From contig CM049306.1 in the NCBI GenBank assembly GCA_026874595.1, positions 64,860,019 to 64,924,018 on the forward strand: a DNA stretch of 64,000 nt, in the 5' to 3' direction. This document shows positions 24,068-36,852 of the stretch, one piece after another. Both the position numbers and the translations under genes were made by a program. The notes under the pieces are model-generated. The model was not told where the DNA came from, did not search any database, and saw only the letters and a list, made by a program, of their open reading frames with translations. The DNA is from Sipunculus nudus (Eukaryota > Annelida > Sipuncula > Golfingiida > Sipunculidae). Within the stretch, counting starts at the first letter, position 1; the number at the start of each line of letters is the position of its first letter.

Positions 24068-25899
24068 ATTAGTTTTCAGCAGACTGGTGGAGCCACCTGT
24101 ATTTTTGTACCCGCCAAAACGAAGTTTTGTGGATACTATGTTTTTGGCCCGGTTCCTCCGCCGTTGCTGCATTCTTTCCAGAGAGCTCCTCTGGGACTTG
24201 ATTTTATCAGCTTTCCAAGCTCATATCTCGGGAACCATTTGACTAATCAGGAAATAAAATTTATACTAATGTAGCCCTTGGATAGCTCTATAACATACAC
24301 AAAAAATGGTGGCGCCACCTGTAACCATGTTTGCACAGTGTCCATCTGTAAATCTGCCTTTGGTTAAAATCACTCATATCTCTGCAGTGAATTGACTAAT
24401 TCACCTGAAATTCGGCATGCGTATACATCCTGGATAGCTTTCTTGATTTTATGACAGGTGGCGCCACCTACATTCTCATTCACGCTGATGACATCCAAGC
24501 TCATATTTCGGGAACTGTTTGATCGATCGGGCCAAAATTTTGCATGTATATAGATCTAACATAGCTCTTTATCATACGCTAAACTGGTGGCGCCACCTGC
24601 AACCATTTTTGCACAGCGTCTGTCTGTTTGTCTGCCGTGCAATAATGTCACTCATATCTCGGCAGTGGTTTGATAAATCTGCCTAAAATTTTGCAGTTTT
24701 ATACATCCTGGATAGCTTTCTTGATTTTATGACAGGAGGCACCACCTACATTCACGTTCACGCTGATGACATCCAAGCTCATATCTCTGGAACCGTTTGA
24801 CCGATCGGGCTAAAATTTTGCATGTGGATAGATCTAACATAGCTCTTTATCATACACAAAACTGGTGGCTCCACCTGCAACCATTTTTGCACAGCGTCTG
24901 TCTGTTTGTCTGCCGTGCAATAAAGTCACTCACATCTTGGCAGTGGTTTGACATATCTGCCTAAAATTTTGCAGTTTTATACATCCTGGATAGCTTTCTT
25001 GATTTTATGACAGGTGGTGCCACCTTTATTCTAGTTTATGCTGCAGACATCCAAGCTCATATCTCGGGAACCGTTTGAACGATTGGGCCAAAATTTTGCA
25101 TGTGTATAGATCTCACATAGGTCTTTATCATACACAAAACTGGAGGGGCCACCTGCAACCATTTTTGCACATTTTGCACAGCGTCTGTCTGTTGGTCTGC
25201 CGTGGCCTAAAATCACTCATTTCTCTGTAGTGGTTTGATATAACTGCCTAAAATTTTGCAGGTTTATACATCCTGGATAGCTTTCTTGATTTTATGACAG
25301 GTGGTGCCACCTACATTCTAGTTAACGCTGCACACATCCAAGCTAATATCTCAGGAACCATTTGACCGATTGGGCCAAAATTGTGCTTGTGTTTAGATCT
25401 CACATAGGTCTTTATCATACACAAAACTGCAACCGTTTTTGCACAGCGTCTGTCTGTTTGTCTGCCGTGGGCTAAAATCACTCATATCCATGTAGTGGTT
25501 TGACTTTTCTGCCTAAAATTTTGCATATGTATACAACTTGGACAGCTTTCTGGATTTGTGGTAGGTTGCACAACCTACATACACATTTAGGCTGCAGACA
25601 TCCATGCTAATATGCAACATACCTCACTCTGTTTCCCCTTGCCACTCAATCCATGCCTCACTTCACTCTGATTTTGACAGATACACGTAGTCACTTGTCG
25701 GCTACCCGTATTCTAGTTTTTAAAGTTTACACATTTTTTCTCTATTTTTCAGATATATAAATACAGACTAAATCTTGGCCTGTTGGTTAATCTGTTTGAT
25801 GTTTCAGTTGAATGGGTATCTACCATTCTGATGATAAAATTTCCTTTTGTGAATCTCTTCCCAGTCAGCTGAGCATCATGACCCATGGGTCACTTGTTT
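24068..25899 (+). mobile_element. A4a, part 2
   Basis: Continuation of A4a after A2a. A second tandem unit of about 266-287 bp begins at GCGTCTGTCTGTTTGTCTGCC (about 24617, 24893, 25180, 25446). It contains ATCCTGGATAGCTTTCTTGA and the GGTGGCGCCACC word or variants of it. The end is GTCAGCTGAGCATCATGACC, then CACTTGTT, the family A 3' signature. Confidence 0.85.
24308..24597. repeat. Three further GGTGGCGCCACC palindromes
   Basis: Perfect copies at 24308-24319, 24457-24468 and 24586-24597, spaced 149 and 129 bp apart, within A4a. Later units carry decayed forms such as GGTGGTGCCACC and GGTGGCTCCACC. Confidence 0.95.
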
Positions 25900-27705
25900 A
25901 GAGAAAAAACTAAAAAAACTTTAAAAATCTTCTCCTCCGAAATGGTCAAGCCAATTTGTTCAATATTTCACAGAAATAATCTTTTATACCATCTCTCTCA
26001 AGTTTGTTCAAATGGTTTAAGTTCGGTGAATTTTGGCCGAATTACAGGAAGATGAACTTAGTCATCTGTCCAAAAAAGCATACTAAAATGTCAATCTCAG
26101 AAACAGCCAGAGCTATCATCACCAAATTTTATGCCAGTGTTGGTCACATGAGTCATATATGAAATTCAGGTTTTGGTGCCGTGACCTGCATTGACCTTTT
26201 CTTGTACGGGGGTCATTGGTCATCTGTATATCAACCTATAATTTCTCAGGAATAGCAGGAGCTACCATCCCCAGATTTTATGTAATAATCTGTCACATAT
26301 CAAATGTTGTGGGATTCAGCTTATTTTTTGCTATCTGCTTTTACTTAGATTTTATAGGGGAAAAGCTGAAAAACCTTTAAAAGTCTTCTTGTAAACGGTC
26401 AAGCCAAATTTTTCAATATTTTACAGAAATGGTTTAGCGAAGGCAATGGTTTGCATTTGATGAATTTTAGTGGAGTTACATGAATTTGAACAGTCATTTG
26501 GCCAAGTAAGCATACTGACATAGTAATCTCAGAAATGACAGAAGCTAGGATTACAAAGTATTGTGCAAATGTTGGTCACATGACTCATATTTGAAGTTGC
26601 AGATATTGTGGTGCAACCTACATTGACCGTTTTTTTATGGGCAAAAACCTCATAATTTTAGCCTCTTTCAGCTTAAAAAGTTTATAATGAAACTATCAAG
26701 TTGAATCGTTCAATTTTTCAAAAGAATTATCATAGGACATGCTTCTTTCAATCATATCAGAAAAGTTTTTTTTGCTCTTATGGCCAATATAATGTCTATT
26801 TCAAACTGAGGACTGCAAAACTGTTCTTCTACAAAATTGTTGTTTCAATTATAACTTCTGTAACATTGCACAAAAATTATTCTTAGGTGGCCTTTGTTCA
26901 AGTTTATATGAATGGTTTTTGGCAGAATTATTGGACCTTTAATAATGAAAGAACTGCATCTTTTATTATTTTAGATATTTTGATAAAAAGTTTAAGAATA
27001 TGTCCGCTTTGAAAAAAAGCATTTTAGCCAGAGTCTTTCAGTATGTGTAAACAGATTGTGTTTGTATCTTTAAATAGGTTGAGAAACTGCCAACTGTTTC
27101 AGATTTGGCAACAGAACAAGAGTTCATTCAGTGCAGCCAGATATAGGTCAAGAGTTCATTCTGTGCAGCCAGATATAGATCAAGAGTTCAGTCAGTGCAG
27201 CCAAGCACAAGGCATATGATCACCTCATGGGTGACATGTGAACACCCCATGGCCACCATGTGATCGCCTCATGGGTGTCATGCCCCTCAGGGCTGCATGT
27301 GGACTACCAACTGTGTCAGATTATGCAAAAGTTCACTGAGTGCAGCCAGGTACAGGTCGAAAGTTCACTCAGTCTAGCCAGGTGCAGTTCATGAGTTCAC
27401 TTGGTGCAGTAGCCTGAGCCAGCTAGCAAATTTGTCTCAGTTCACTCGGGGCAACTGCCTTTCTCACCAAAGCCTGGTCAGCCCCATGCATCAGACTCAA
27501 GGTAAGTTTGATGTATTGGCCTGATATTTTGACCTGTCTGTGTCTTTGATGGCTTTCTCGTTCACAAGACAGGTGTCGCCACCTTCAATGACTTTTGCAC
27601 AGTGTATGTGCCTGCTTATTTCTACAGAGGAATTAGATATATCAGCCTGAAATTGGGCCTGATAGCTTCGTTGTATACAAGATTGGTGGTGCCAGCTACA
27701 ATCAT
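25900..27705 (+). mobile_element. C1, part 2
   Basis: Resumes with AGAGAAAAAACTAAAAAAAC, matching intact C3 after GATTTTAT at about 55485. It includes the C minisatellite region at 27110-27440, where GTCAAGAGTTCA(C/T)TCAGTGCAG words alternate with CATGTGATC/CCTCATGGG words. It is interrupted at 27706 after GCCAGCTACAATCAT. Confidence 0.85.
27110..27440 (+). repeat. C-family minisatellite
   Basis: Roughly 30-bp words GTCAAGAGTTCANTCAGTG and CAGCCAGATATAG repeat imperfectly. They are joined to a short CATGTGATCRCCTCATGGGTG array at 27213-27290. Homologous regions are 36061-36250 and 56590-57320. Confidence 0.8.
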
Positions 27706-28053
27706 TAGCTCAGCTGACTATAAGTCATCTGAGCTATAGTCGTGGTCCATTGTCCGTCGTCCGTCCGTCTGTCCGGATGTCTGTCCGTAAGACTGGCACG
27801 TTTCGACACCATTGGACCTATGAATCTGAAATTCAGCATACAGTTAGATGTCCCCAAAATCTCCTACCATGCCAAAAATTGGGTCAATATGACTTCGTTC
27901 CTTCGAGATATTAAGGAAAAACCTCAATTTTTTATTAGAAATCTATTTTCACACTTCAGGACTGCCTAATATCAAAACCACTCATCTGGTTTTCCTCATA
28001 TTTACCATAAATATTCCTCTATATAGTTCCTATGTACTTGCCAGAAATTATGT
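27706..28053 (+). mobile_element. A3a, part 1: HINE-like element nested in C1
   Basis: Hairpin at 27707-27735 and a GTCC microsatellite, followed by the A3 hallmark GTCTGTCCGTAAGACTGGCACG and TTAGATGTCCCCAAAATCTCC. It breaks off at about 28053 after GCCAGAAATTATGTC and picks up at 30388, with about 190 bp missing relative to A3b. Confidence 0.8.
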
Positions 28054-28420
28054 CATTATGCATTCATGAATATATTCTTTATTATTATAATAATCATATC
28101 AGTTATATTTCATTTTAAAAAATCATATGATTCTCTTATTATTTTTTATAAAAATTATATTTGGGACAATATTTGTAATTTTTTTTAATAAATAGTTAAA
28201 CTCTTATATTATATGTTCTGCTTATAAGTTATATGGCCAAGTCAAAATCTGTGTGACAATAGTACTCCATTTGTTAATAAAATAAATGAAATCAATCCTC
28301 TTCCCTGTCTCCAAAGGTACTATCAAAATCATACATAAGCTAAACAGCAACAACTCATAATACAGCTTATATTTATTACCACACAAAACCAGCATGTGCC
28401 TCATTTCTAAATAATATTTT
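28054..28420 (+). mobile_element. Truncated A1 tail, part 1
   Basis: Starts abruptly at ATTATGCATTCATGAATATATTC and follows the A1 tail to CATTTCTAAATAATATTTT, where A2b is inserted. The 5' two thirds of this A1 copy are absent. Confidence 0.8.
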
Positions 28421-30340
28421 TAGCTCAGCTGACTATAAGTCATCTGAGCTATAGTCGTGGTCCATTGTCCGTCGTCCGTCCGTCTGTCCGTCCGTCCGTC
28501 CGTCCGTCCGTCCGTAGATGTGGCACGTTTTGAAACCGTAAGACCTAGGAATCCAAAATTCAGCATAATGTTAGATGTCCCCAAGATCTCCTACCAAGCC
28601 GAAAACTGGGTCTTTGCAACTTCGTTCCTTTGAAAAATTAAGGAAAAACCTCAATTTTTTATTAAAATCCTATTTTCACACTTCAGGACTGCCTAATATC
28701 AAAACCACTCATCTGTTTTTCCTCATATTTACCATAAATATTCTTCTTTATAGTTCCTATGTACATGCCAGAAATTAAGTCTGTTAAGTGTAAATTCTTT
28801 AAGTTATGGGCCCAAACATAATGGACTTTGTAAAAAATCAGGAAAAATATTTACTCACTTAACATGAAAAATTTTGAAACTAGAGTCTATTTTCCCAAGT
28901 ATATAACTATGTTTAATTAAGATTCAATTGTTTACCCAAAATTAGATCTGAATTTTGTAAATTTTTTAAGTAATTAGCATAAAAATAAAATCAGTACCTT
29001 AAATTTTGCCCAACTTTGACCATGGCACGTTTTTTTCCTGTAAGTACCATTGATTTAATTTTCACACCATGTAAACATAAATATTTAATTTGTTTAAATC
29101 TGAAATTTGGAAGTAAAAGCTTGAAAATTAAGCTAGTTATTGATTTTTTTCTTGAGGCTCTATTGTAGTCATTTGCTTTGATTACAGATTACAGATGCAG
29201 GGTCCCACTCCAGGTCACTGGAAGTCAGCTATGCCAGGGTTTCTGATTTGTTACAGTCACTGGGGGAGATCCCCTGCTGTGACAGGTGTACAGTTATTCT
29301 CATATCACCACCCCAATCACCCCCCCCCCCCCCCCCCCCCCGCACAAACCCAACCCACCAAGTGTTATGTAGTATTGTTATTGTTTTCACTGTATCTCCT
29401 TAATTGTAATGCTGTTTCTCCTCTGATATGCAAAAATTTTCCTTGAAAAAGGAATTTAAGGTGTAATCCAGAAGATGCAATGTTGTGTAATGTAGCATTT
29501 TTAAAGAAATCATTTTTCTTTTAAATGATTTTACCAGTCATAATGGAACCCATCAGTATGCTTAAATTATGACAAAATATGAAGCACATTATGGATAAAT
29601 AAAGACACAATTAAAAACTGTGAAATTTAAATCAAGTATTTTTTTTAGATATTTATTGTTTTGCAGATTTAAAAGATATATTTTTGTGGTAAAAAATAAA
29701 TAAACATTTGTATGCATGATGTGGTGTTATCTGACAAGATTGAGATTTATGATGATGCAATTGAGAATTATGAATCAACTTTTATATTCAGATATATATG
29801 TTATATTGAAAATGTATAGAAATATAAACTTAAATTTTTAAAAAAATTGATGTGATAAAAAAATGAGGATTTATTACAAACATGTGTTCATTATTATCCT
29901 GCATCAGCAGAGTTTGAGATCAGGCTTTGTTTGCCATTTTTTATGTTGTTAATTAGTTATATTTCAACTGTATACATTTCATAAAAAAAACATATTTAAT
30001 AATATATATTATACAAAAAAAAGATTTGATTGAACAAATGTGTAAACTACTGAAATGTCAACAGTTAATCGAAAAGCCAACTAATGATCATGGTAATTGT
30101 ACAGATCATTTGTTCACAAACTGCTCACATGCTTCAGTTTCAACATTAGGAAACACATGGTCAGGTCACAAAATATTATTTGCAACAATTTCTTGCTCAT
30201 CAATACAAACCAATCATATAAACCAACCATGGCCTTTTTTTACCTCTTCCTCTTACACTTTATCTCCATTTGATATTATTTTAGATTTTTACCTTCAAGG
30301 TTAACGTCAGCTGAGCACAGTGACCCATAGGTCCCTTGTT
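28421..30340 (+). mobile_element. A2b: HINE-like element nested in the A1 tail
   Basis: Hairpin at 28422-28450, GTCC array at about 28469-28513, one A monomer, a tail with a 22-C run (29320-29341), and the A2 end GTCAGCTGAGCACAGTGACC then CCTTGTT. The empty site AATATTTTTTTATCATATATAAC is present at about 51263 and 53487, which proves the insertion. Confidence 0.9.
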
Positions 30341-30387
30341 TTATCATATATAACAGCTGAGCGTCGTGACCCATAGGTCCCTTGTTT
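30341..30387 (+). mobile_element. Truncated A1 tail, part 2
   Basis: A1 3' end TATAACAGCTGAGCGTCGTG, then CCTTGTTT, directly following the A2b end. Two complete family A 3' ends therefore lie about 47 bp apart. Confidence 0.9.
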
Positions 30388-31390
30388 AAATATTGGCAAA
30401 AATATAAAATTGGTACCTTAAATTTTGCCCACGTTTTTTTCCTGTAACTGCTGTGGATTTAATTTTCAAAGCATGTTTTTGTTACCATTTCAACTGTGAA
30501 AACAAAAAATTTGAAACCAGTTGATCAAAAAATGTAGATTTTATTCAAGTTTTAAAGCACCATGTCATATATTGTTTACACCAAGCTAGTGTTATGCAGT
30601 TTACTAGAGCTCAGCTCCCCAGCTTCAGCTCTAAGTTCCTTAAATTTTGCATACAGTTAGATGTCCCCCAAATCCTCTACCATACTAAAAGTTTGGTCAC
30701 TAGGACTGCATTCCTTTGAGATATTAAGAAAAAACTTCATTTTTCCATTAAAAACCCATTGTTACACTTAAAGATTGCCTTAAATCAAAACCACTGATCT
30801 GACTTTGATCATATATAATATACATGTTTTTCTATACATTTGCTATGCATATGCCAGAAATGATGTCAGTATTGTGTAATTGTTTTAATTTCTAGGCCCA
30901 AACATAATGCACTTTGTAAAAAATCAAGAAATATTTACTCTCGTAACATGAAAATTGCTGAAGGTAGACATTTTTTGCCAGGGATATAACATTATTAATT
31001 CAAAGATTCAATTGTATTGCCATAAATATAAAATCAGTACCTTAAGTTTTGCCCAACTTTGGCCATGGCATGTTTTTTCCCTGTAAGCACTGTTGATTTA
31101 ATTTTCATATCTTGCATACGTAAGGATTTTAGCTTCTAAATTCTGAAGTTATAAAAGGAATTGGTCAAAAACTAGCTTTTATGAAAGTTTTTATGAGACC
31201 ATATCACACCTTGGCTGTACTGAAGCCCCTCTTTTATGTCCCCACATTGACCTTTCAGGCCAATTATGCATGCTTGAAGCGAGGCACTCTGCAGCCAGCC
31301 AGCTCTTGGGTGGCTTCAACTGGATCTAACTGTCCAACCCCCTCCACTAGTATTTGTTTAGGCCATAAACATAACAATAAACTTTTTTTT
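30388..31390 (+). mobile_element. A3a, part 2
   Basis: A body from AAATATTGGCAAAAATATAAAA through a second monomer to ATAAACTTTTTTTT. It closely matches 62120-63177 of A3b, which lacks the following B insertion and so gives the empty site. Confidence 0.85.
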
Positions 31391-33113
31391 ATGCCCCCGC
31401 CACAAAGTGGCTGGGGCATATAGTTTTACCCATGTCCGTCATTCCGTCCTTCCGTCCTTCCGTCCTTCCGTCATTCCGAAATCAAACAGTTGTACGGACT
31501 TTTTTTCGCAATGCCTGCAGATATTGGCCTGATTTTTGGTGTGTGGGCAGATATAGACCAGTTACAGATCGAGTTCGCGTTTTGTCCCGGTTGACCTACT
31601 TTTGACCGTTTTACGGCTCCTAAACTTAGAAAATTTCATGAAAAATAGAAATATTCATGACAGATACACATGTACGGACTTTTTTTCGCAATGCCTGCAG
31701 ATATTGGCCTGATTTTTGGTGTGTGAGCAGATATAGACCAGTTACAGATCGAGTTCGTGTTTCCTCCTGGTTGACCTTTTTTTGACCGTTTTACGGCTCC
31801 TGAACATAGAAAATTTCATGAAAAATAGAAATATTCATGACAGATACACATGTACGGACTTTTTTTCGCAATGCCTGCAGATATTGGCCTGATTTTTGGT
31901 GTGTGGACAGATATAGAACAGTTACAGATCGAGTTCGCGTTTCGTCCTGGTTGACCTACTTTTGACCGTTTTATGGCTCCTAAACTTAGAAATTTTCATG
32001 AAAAATAGAAATATTCATGACAGATACACATGTACGGACTTTTTTTCGCAGTGCCTGCAGATATTGGCCTGATTTTTGGTATGTGGGCAGATATAGACCA
32101 GTTACAGATCGAGTTCACGTTTCGTCCTGGTTGAACTACTTTTGTCTGTTTTACGGCTCCTTAACTTAGAAAATTTCATGAAAAATAGAAATATTCATGA
32201 CATACACATTTACAGACTTTTTTTCGCAATGCCTGCAGATATTGGCCTGATTTTTGGTGTGTCAGCAGATATTGACCAGTTACAGATCGAGGTCGCGTTT
32301 CGTCCCGGTTAACCCACTTTTGACTGTTTTACGGCTCCTGAACATAGAAAATTTCATGTAAAATATATATTTTCATGACAAATACACTTGTACAGACTTT
32401 TCTTCACAATACCTGCAGATATTGGCCTGATTTTTGGTGTGTGGGCAGATAATGACCAGTTACAGATCAAATTCACGTTTTGTCCCAGTTGACCTATTTT
32501 TGACCGTTTGACGGTGCCCTAACATAGAAAATTTCATAAAAAGGTGCACTTTTTTTCGCAGTGCCTGCAGATACAGGCCTGATTTTTGGTGTGTAGGCAG
32601 ATAATGACCTGTACAGATTGAGTTCTTGTTTTGTCTCAGTTGACCTACTTTTGACCATTTGACTGCTCCTGAACATAGTAAGTTTCATGAAAAATATAAA
32701 TTTTCATAACAAATGCATATGTACTGACTTTTTTTCCTCGATCCTGCAGATACCACCCTGATTTTTTTTGTGTGGGCAGATAATGACAGTTATGTACAGA
32801 TCGAGTTTGCGTTTCATCCCGGTTGACCTACTTTTGATTGTTTTACGGCTCCTAAACAGAAAATTTCATGAAAGACAGAAATTTTAATGGAAAATGCACA
32901 TGTATGGACTTTTTTTCACAATGCTTGCATATACTGGCAGGATTTTTGGTGTGTTGCTTGAAAATGACCCGTTACAGATCAAGTTTGCATTTTGCCCTTG
33001 TTGACCTACTTTTGACCATACGACACCTCCTGAACTTAAAAAATTTTCCAAATTTTACAAATGTTTCTAATTTGCCCAAGGCGGGGGCATTCGTGTCGTT
33101 CCGACACATCTAG
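31391..33113 (+). mobile_element. B1: complete HINE-like element of the ATGCCCC family
   Basis: Hairpin at 31391-31419 (ATGCCCC-C-GCCAC-AAA-GTGGC-T-GGGGCAT), then an (ATTCCGTC/CTTCCGTC)n microsatellite at about 31436-31476. About nine tandem units of roughly 180 bp follow, centred on CGCAATGCCTGCAGATATTGG and GTTACAGATCGAGTTCGCG. The last units are the most diverged. It ends GGCGGGGGCAT (33080-33090), the exact inverse of the 5' ATGCCCCCGCC. Then come a GTGTCG-TTC-CGACAC hairpin (33093-33107) and AT-CTAG (CTAG at 33110-33113). CTAG fits the CTRR terminus known for Helitrons. Confidence 0.9.
33093..33113 (+). repeat. Family B 3' terminal hairpin and CTAG end
   Basis: A 6-bp stem with TTC loop followed by ATCTAG. 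Identical ends occur at 52018-52038 and 61796-61816. Confidence 0.95.
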
Positions 33114-34119
33114 TTTTAATTCTTGGTTTATGATAAGAACTTAAAAAATAAATGGAAAAGGAATTTATAGTTAATGAGTTACAGGGGATTACCTTGCAAT
33201 TACTGATCATTTATGGATCTTCCATGGATGGCCAAAATTGTATTTCAAATGACACCATGCAGTCACCATTGGGTATTTTTTCATTTCAACCATAAAATTG
33301 AAAAATAAATAATTAAAATAAATTGTTGTTTACTATTAGGGATTATATGAAGCAAGATAATGATAGACAAGGATGCAGTTGATTATATTAAATTAATCTA
33401 AATTTCCAGGTCTTTTCCAGGTGTTTAACTTGTTGGTTTTTATTTATTACAAAATTAAAATAATAAATAAATATGTCAAAAATTTAAAATATTACTCAGA
33501 CAAGTGCTCATCAAAGATTTTAATTTGTTTGACTTATAACTCACGGTTGTATCAGTTGTTACATGATACTGGCTAAATAATCAAAATTTATATTGCTGGT
33601 CCTTTATTTCAGTTCATAAAATTAAACATTCCCAACTCCAGTTTGCTCCTGGTACGATATATTGGGTGTTTTGATCCTTGGATTAATTTTAACACATGTA
33701 TTAGTTTTATAGCTGAGAATGCTTTTCTTTTTTTCTTGATACCATTAAAAAAAATAAATATTCAAATTTTTCCTGTTAGTGCTGTGGATTTAATTTTCAC
33801 AGCATGTACACATTAACATTTCATCTGTTAAAATCTGAAATTTAAAACCAATTGATCAAAAACTGTAGATTTTATTCAAGTTTCCAGGTACCATGTCTTC
33901 ATTGTTTACATCAGATCAGTATAAATGCAGTGTACTGGGCAGTTACATAACACCTTCAGGTCTGACCTACTGCCACTGTGAGTGTCTGGGTCAGGCTGGG
34001 CAGGCAGTAATTACCAGAGAGCCTCTCTTTCTCTCTCTCTCTCTGGCAGTCTAGGTCTCTCTTTCTCTCTCTCTCTCTCTCTCTCCTCTGCTTTTTCTCT
34101 TTCTTTCTCCATCTTTCTT

Positions 34120-34151
<32 letters not shown>

Positions 34152-34462
34152 CCTAATTGCCTCCCTTCCTCCCTCCATCCCATTCTGTTGACAGGTACTA
34201 TAAACTAGATACATTAGCTATAAATGTTGATGCAATTTAGAAATGTGAATCAACTAAAATATTCACAATCACATGTATGTTATACTGTAAATTTATAGTA
34301 ACATTCAGAAACTTGGATTAAAATTATGCAATGAAAAAAAGGAATAAATGCAAATATTGTTAATTTTTCTTGGCTCAGTAGAATGGGGAAAAAAATTATT
34401 TGCTTTGTTTCTCCATCTTTCTGTCTGTTTTAAATATTTAATGTTCATGAATAAACTTTTTT
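33114..34462 (+). mobile_element. A3a, part 3
   Basis: Resumes with TTTAATTCTTGGTTTATGAT, as in A3b at about 63180. It carries the A3 tail including a long CT microsatellite, and is interrupted at the T run preceding 34463 by C2. The uninterrupted version is at about 44370. Confidence 0.85.
34021..34160 (+). repeat. CT-rich microsatellite
   Basis: (CT)n with CTTT and CTG interruptions. It produces artificial Ser/Leu and Arg/Glu open frames on the two strands. Related arrays: 44010-44082 and 44615-44672. Confidence 0.95.
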
Positions 34463-36852
34463 AGCGAACCTGTCAGCTTATGCGATGGTGCGGCGTCGTC
34501 CATCGTGTGTTATGGTCATGCGTCGTGCGTCGTCTGTACGTTAACCATAGCTATCTTAAAACAGCAGGAGCTAGCATCACCAATTTTTTTGCAAATAATC
34601 AGTCATCCAAAAAACTATATCGGATTTTGTTTATTTTTTTTCTAACTGCAATTTCTTAGATTTTATAGGGAAAAAGCTTAAAAAGCTTAAAAAATCTACT
34701 TCTCCAAAACTGTCCAGCCAAATTGTCCAATATTTCACAGAAATGATCTTTAGAACAACCTTTCTCAAGTTTGTTCGAATGGTTCCAGTTAGGAGATTTT
34801 TTGCCGAGTTACAGGAAGTTGAATTTTGTTCACTTTGCAAAAAAGCATATAAAAATTTAAATCTCAGTAACGGCTGGAGCTATCATCACCAAATTTTATG
34901 CCAATATTGGTCACATAGGTCATATCTGAAATTGAGGTATTGGTGGCGCCACCTGCATCGGCCTTTTTTTGTACGGGGTCATTAGTGCTTGTATCACACT
35001 GAGGGCTACAAAAGACTTCTTCTCTGAAACCATATGGCCAAAATATTTAATATCGCACAGAAATGATCCTAGGGTAGTTCTTTGTGAAGTTTGTTCAAAT
35101 GGTCTCTTTTCAGTGACTTATGGCTAAGTTATGGGAAGCTGATTTTAGTCATACGCCATAACAGCCCATTTTAGCTCAGTGGCTACAAAGATTTTCTTCT
35201 CAAAAACCACTGGGCCAAATTCTTAAATCTCACACATAAATCATCCTCAGATGTTGATAATTCAAGTTTGTTCAAATGGTATTGGTTCAGTGCTTTTTGG
35301 CTGAGTTACGGGAAGCTGAACTTAGCCAGTTTGCTATATGAGTTATAAACTTGTGAAACGTTTTTCCACTGATGCCACTGAGGCCAGTTTGTTAAATATT
35401 TTACAAGAATAATCCCATCAATAATTCTTATAATAATTGTCATTAATGGTTCCACATGAATGATTTTTGGCTGAATTATGGAGATTGAATTGAGTCATTT
35501 TACCATATATTTTAGCTGTGTGATGCTGTTACATCTAGCCTGGCACCAGTTTATAAGCATCTATTACATCATGCCACTAGACTTTTAGATTTCAGGTTAT
35601 ATTTGGTTAATATTGACAAGAAAGTTTTTTTAAAGCTTTTAAAAATTTGGATTTATGATTTTAGTTATTCATCATACCAGGCAATATTACAATCAAGGAT
35701 ATTCAGCTCTCTGTGGCTATATAAAGACAACTGTATGTTGATTATAAATTATTGGTATCCCTACTCAACTTAATTCAAGAATTTGCCATCAATGATATAT
35801 ATCTGTATTTCAATTTTGCATTCAGTATGCATCCGTAATAATTTTACATATATTCCTGATTTCTTTTTTATAAAAAGTCAGCTGAAAAGCCTTTTGTATT
35901 GGGAAAATAAATTTCAAATATATTTTAAGTAGGGACCACTTTTGTGTACAGATGGCAGCACTTGGTTTACCATTGGCAGATTGCCAGTGCCTTGATGTTG
36001 GCCATTAGCCAAGATGATGTCAGCTCTATAAATAATTTTGGCACAGTGCCAGGATTGGAAGAAGTGCAGCCAGGTATAGGTCAAGAGTTCACTCAGTGCA
36101 GTAGCTACATTCTATTTATAGCTTTGGCAGACTGCCAAGTGTGTCAGATTATGCAACAGGTCAAGAGTTCACTCAGTGCAGCCAGGTACAGGTCAAAAGT
36201 TCACTCAGTCTAGCTAGGTGCTGGTCAAGAGTTCACTCAGTGCAGTAGCTTGAGGCAGCAATTTGTCACAGGTCACTCGGGGCAACTGCCTCACTCACCT
36301 AAGCCTTGTCAGCCCAGTGCATCAAACTCTGGGGAAGTTTGATGTATTGGACAGATACCTGTCTATGCGTCTTTGATGGTTTCTCATTTACAAGACAGGT
36401 GGTGCCACCTACATTGACTTTTGCTGTGTATGCGCCTGCTTATTTCTACAGAGGAATTTGATACATCAGCCTAAAATTGGGTATGTTTATACATATCGGG
36501 TAGCTTTATAGTGTACAAGACTGGTGGCTCCACCTACAATAATTTTTGTACAGTGTATGTCCCTGCTTATTTCTCAGGAGGGGTTTGATATATCAGTCTG
36601 AAAATTGGGCATATGTGTCTATCTCTGATAGATTCGTTGTATACAAGACTATGGGTGCCAGCTACAATTGTTTTTGTGATGTTTGCACCCATGCCAGAAT
36701 TTCAGCAGTGATATTTGTGTAATTGTTTCTTATTCAAAATGTTCAGTACCTGCATTGTTCATATACATGAAAAGTAATGGTCCAGCATTAAAGCATAATA
36801 CCTCGTGTATTTCCCAATGCACAGGTTCGCATTAGGCCTGTAGGCCTTGTTT
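34463..36852 (+). mobile_element. C2: HINE-like element nested in A3a
   Basis: Starts AGCGAACCTGTCAGC (one base off the family motif) and carries GGTGGCGCCACC at 34942 and the minisatellite at 36061-36250. It ends CACAGGTTCGC (36820-36830), AGGCCT-GT-AGGCCT and TTGTTT. At 2.39 kb it is shorter than C3 and lacks part of the body. The empty site is at about 44370. Confidence 0.9.
36820..36852 (+). repeat. Family C 3' terminus (C2)
   Basis: CACAGGTTCGC is the exact inverse of the 5' GCGAACCTGTG. It is followed by the palindromic AGGCCTGTAGGCCT and TTGTTT. The same end occurs at 38063-38095 and 57764-57795. Confidence 0.95.

Noticed and set aside
31490-33060. CRISPR-like regular repeats of about 180 bp
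   Set aside because: These are contiguous tandem units without spacers inside a transposable element. Unit length and context do not fit CRISPR.
33956-34214. Ser/Leu-rich and Arg/Glu-rich open frames around 34.1 kb (also 43.9-44.1 and 44.5-44.9 kb)
   Set aside because: Translation of CT/GA microsatellites.
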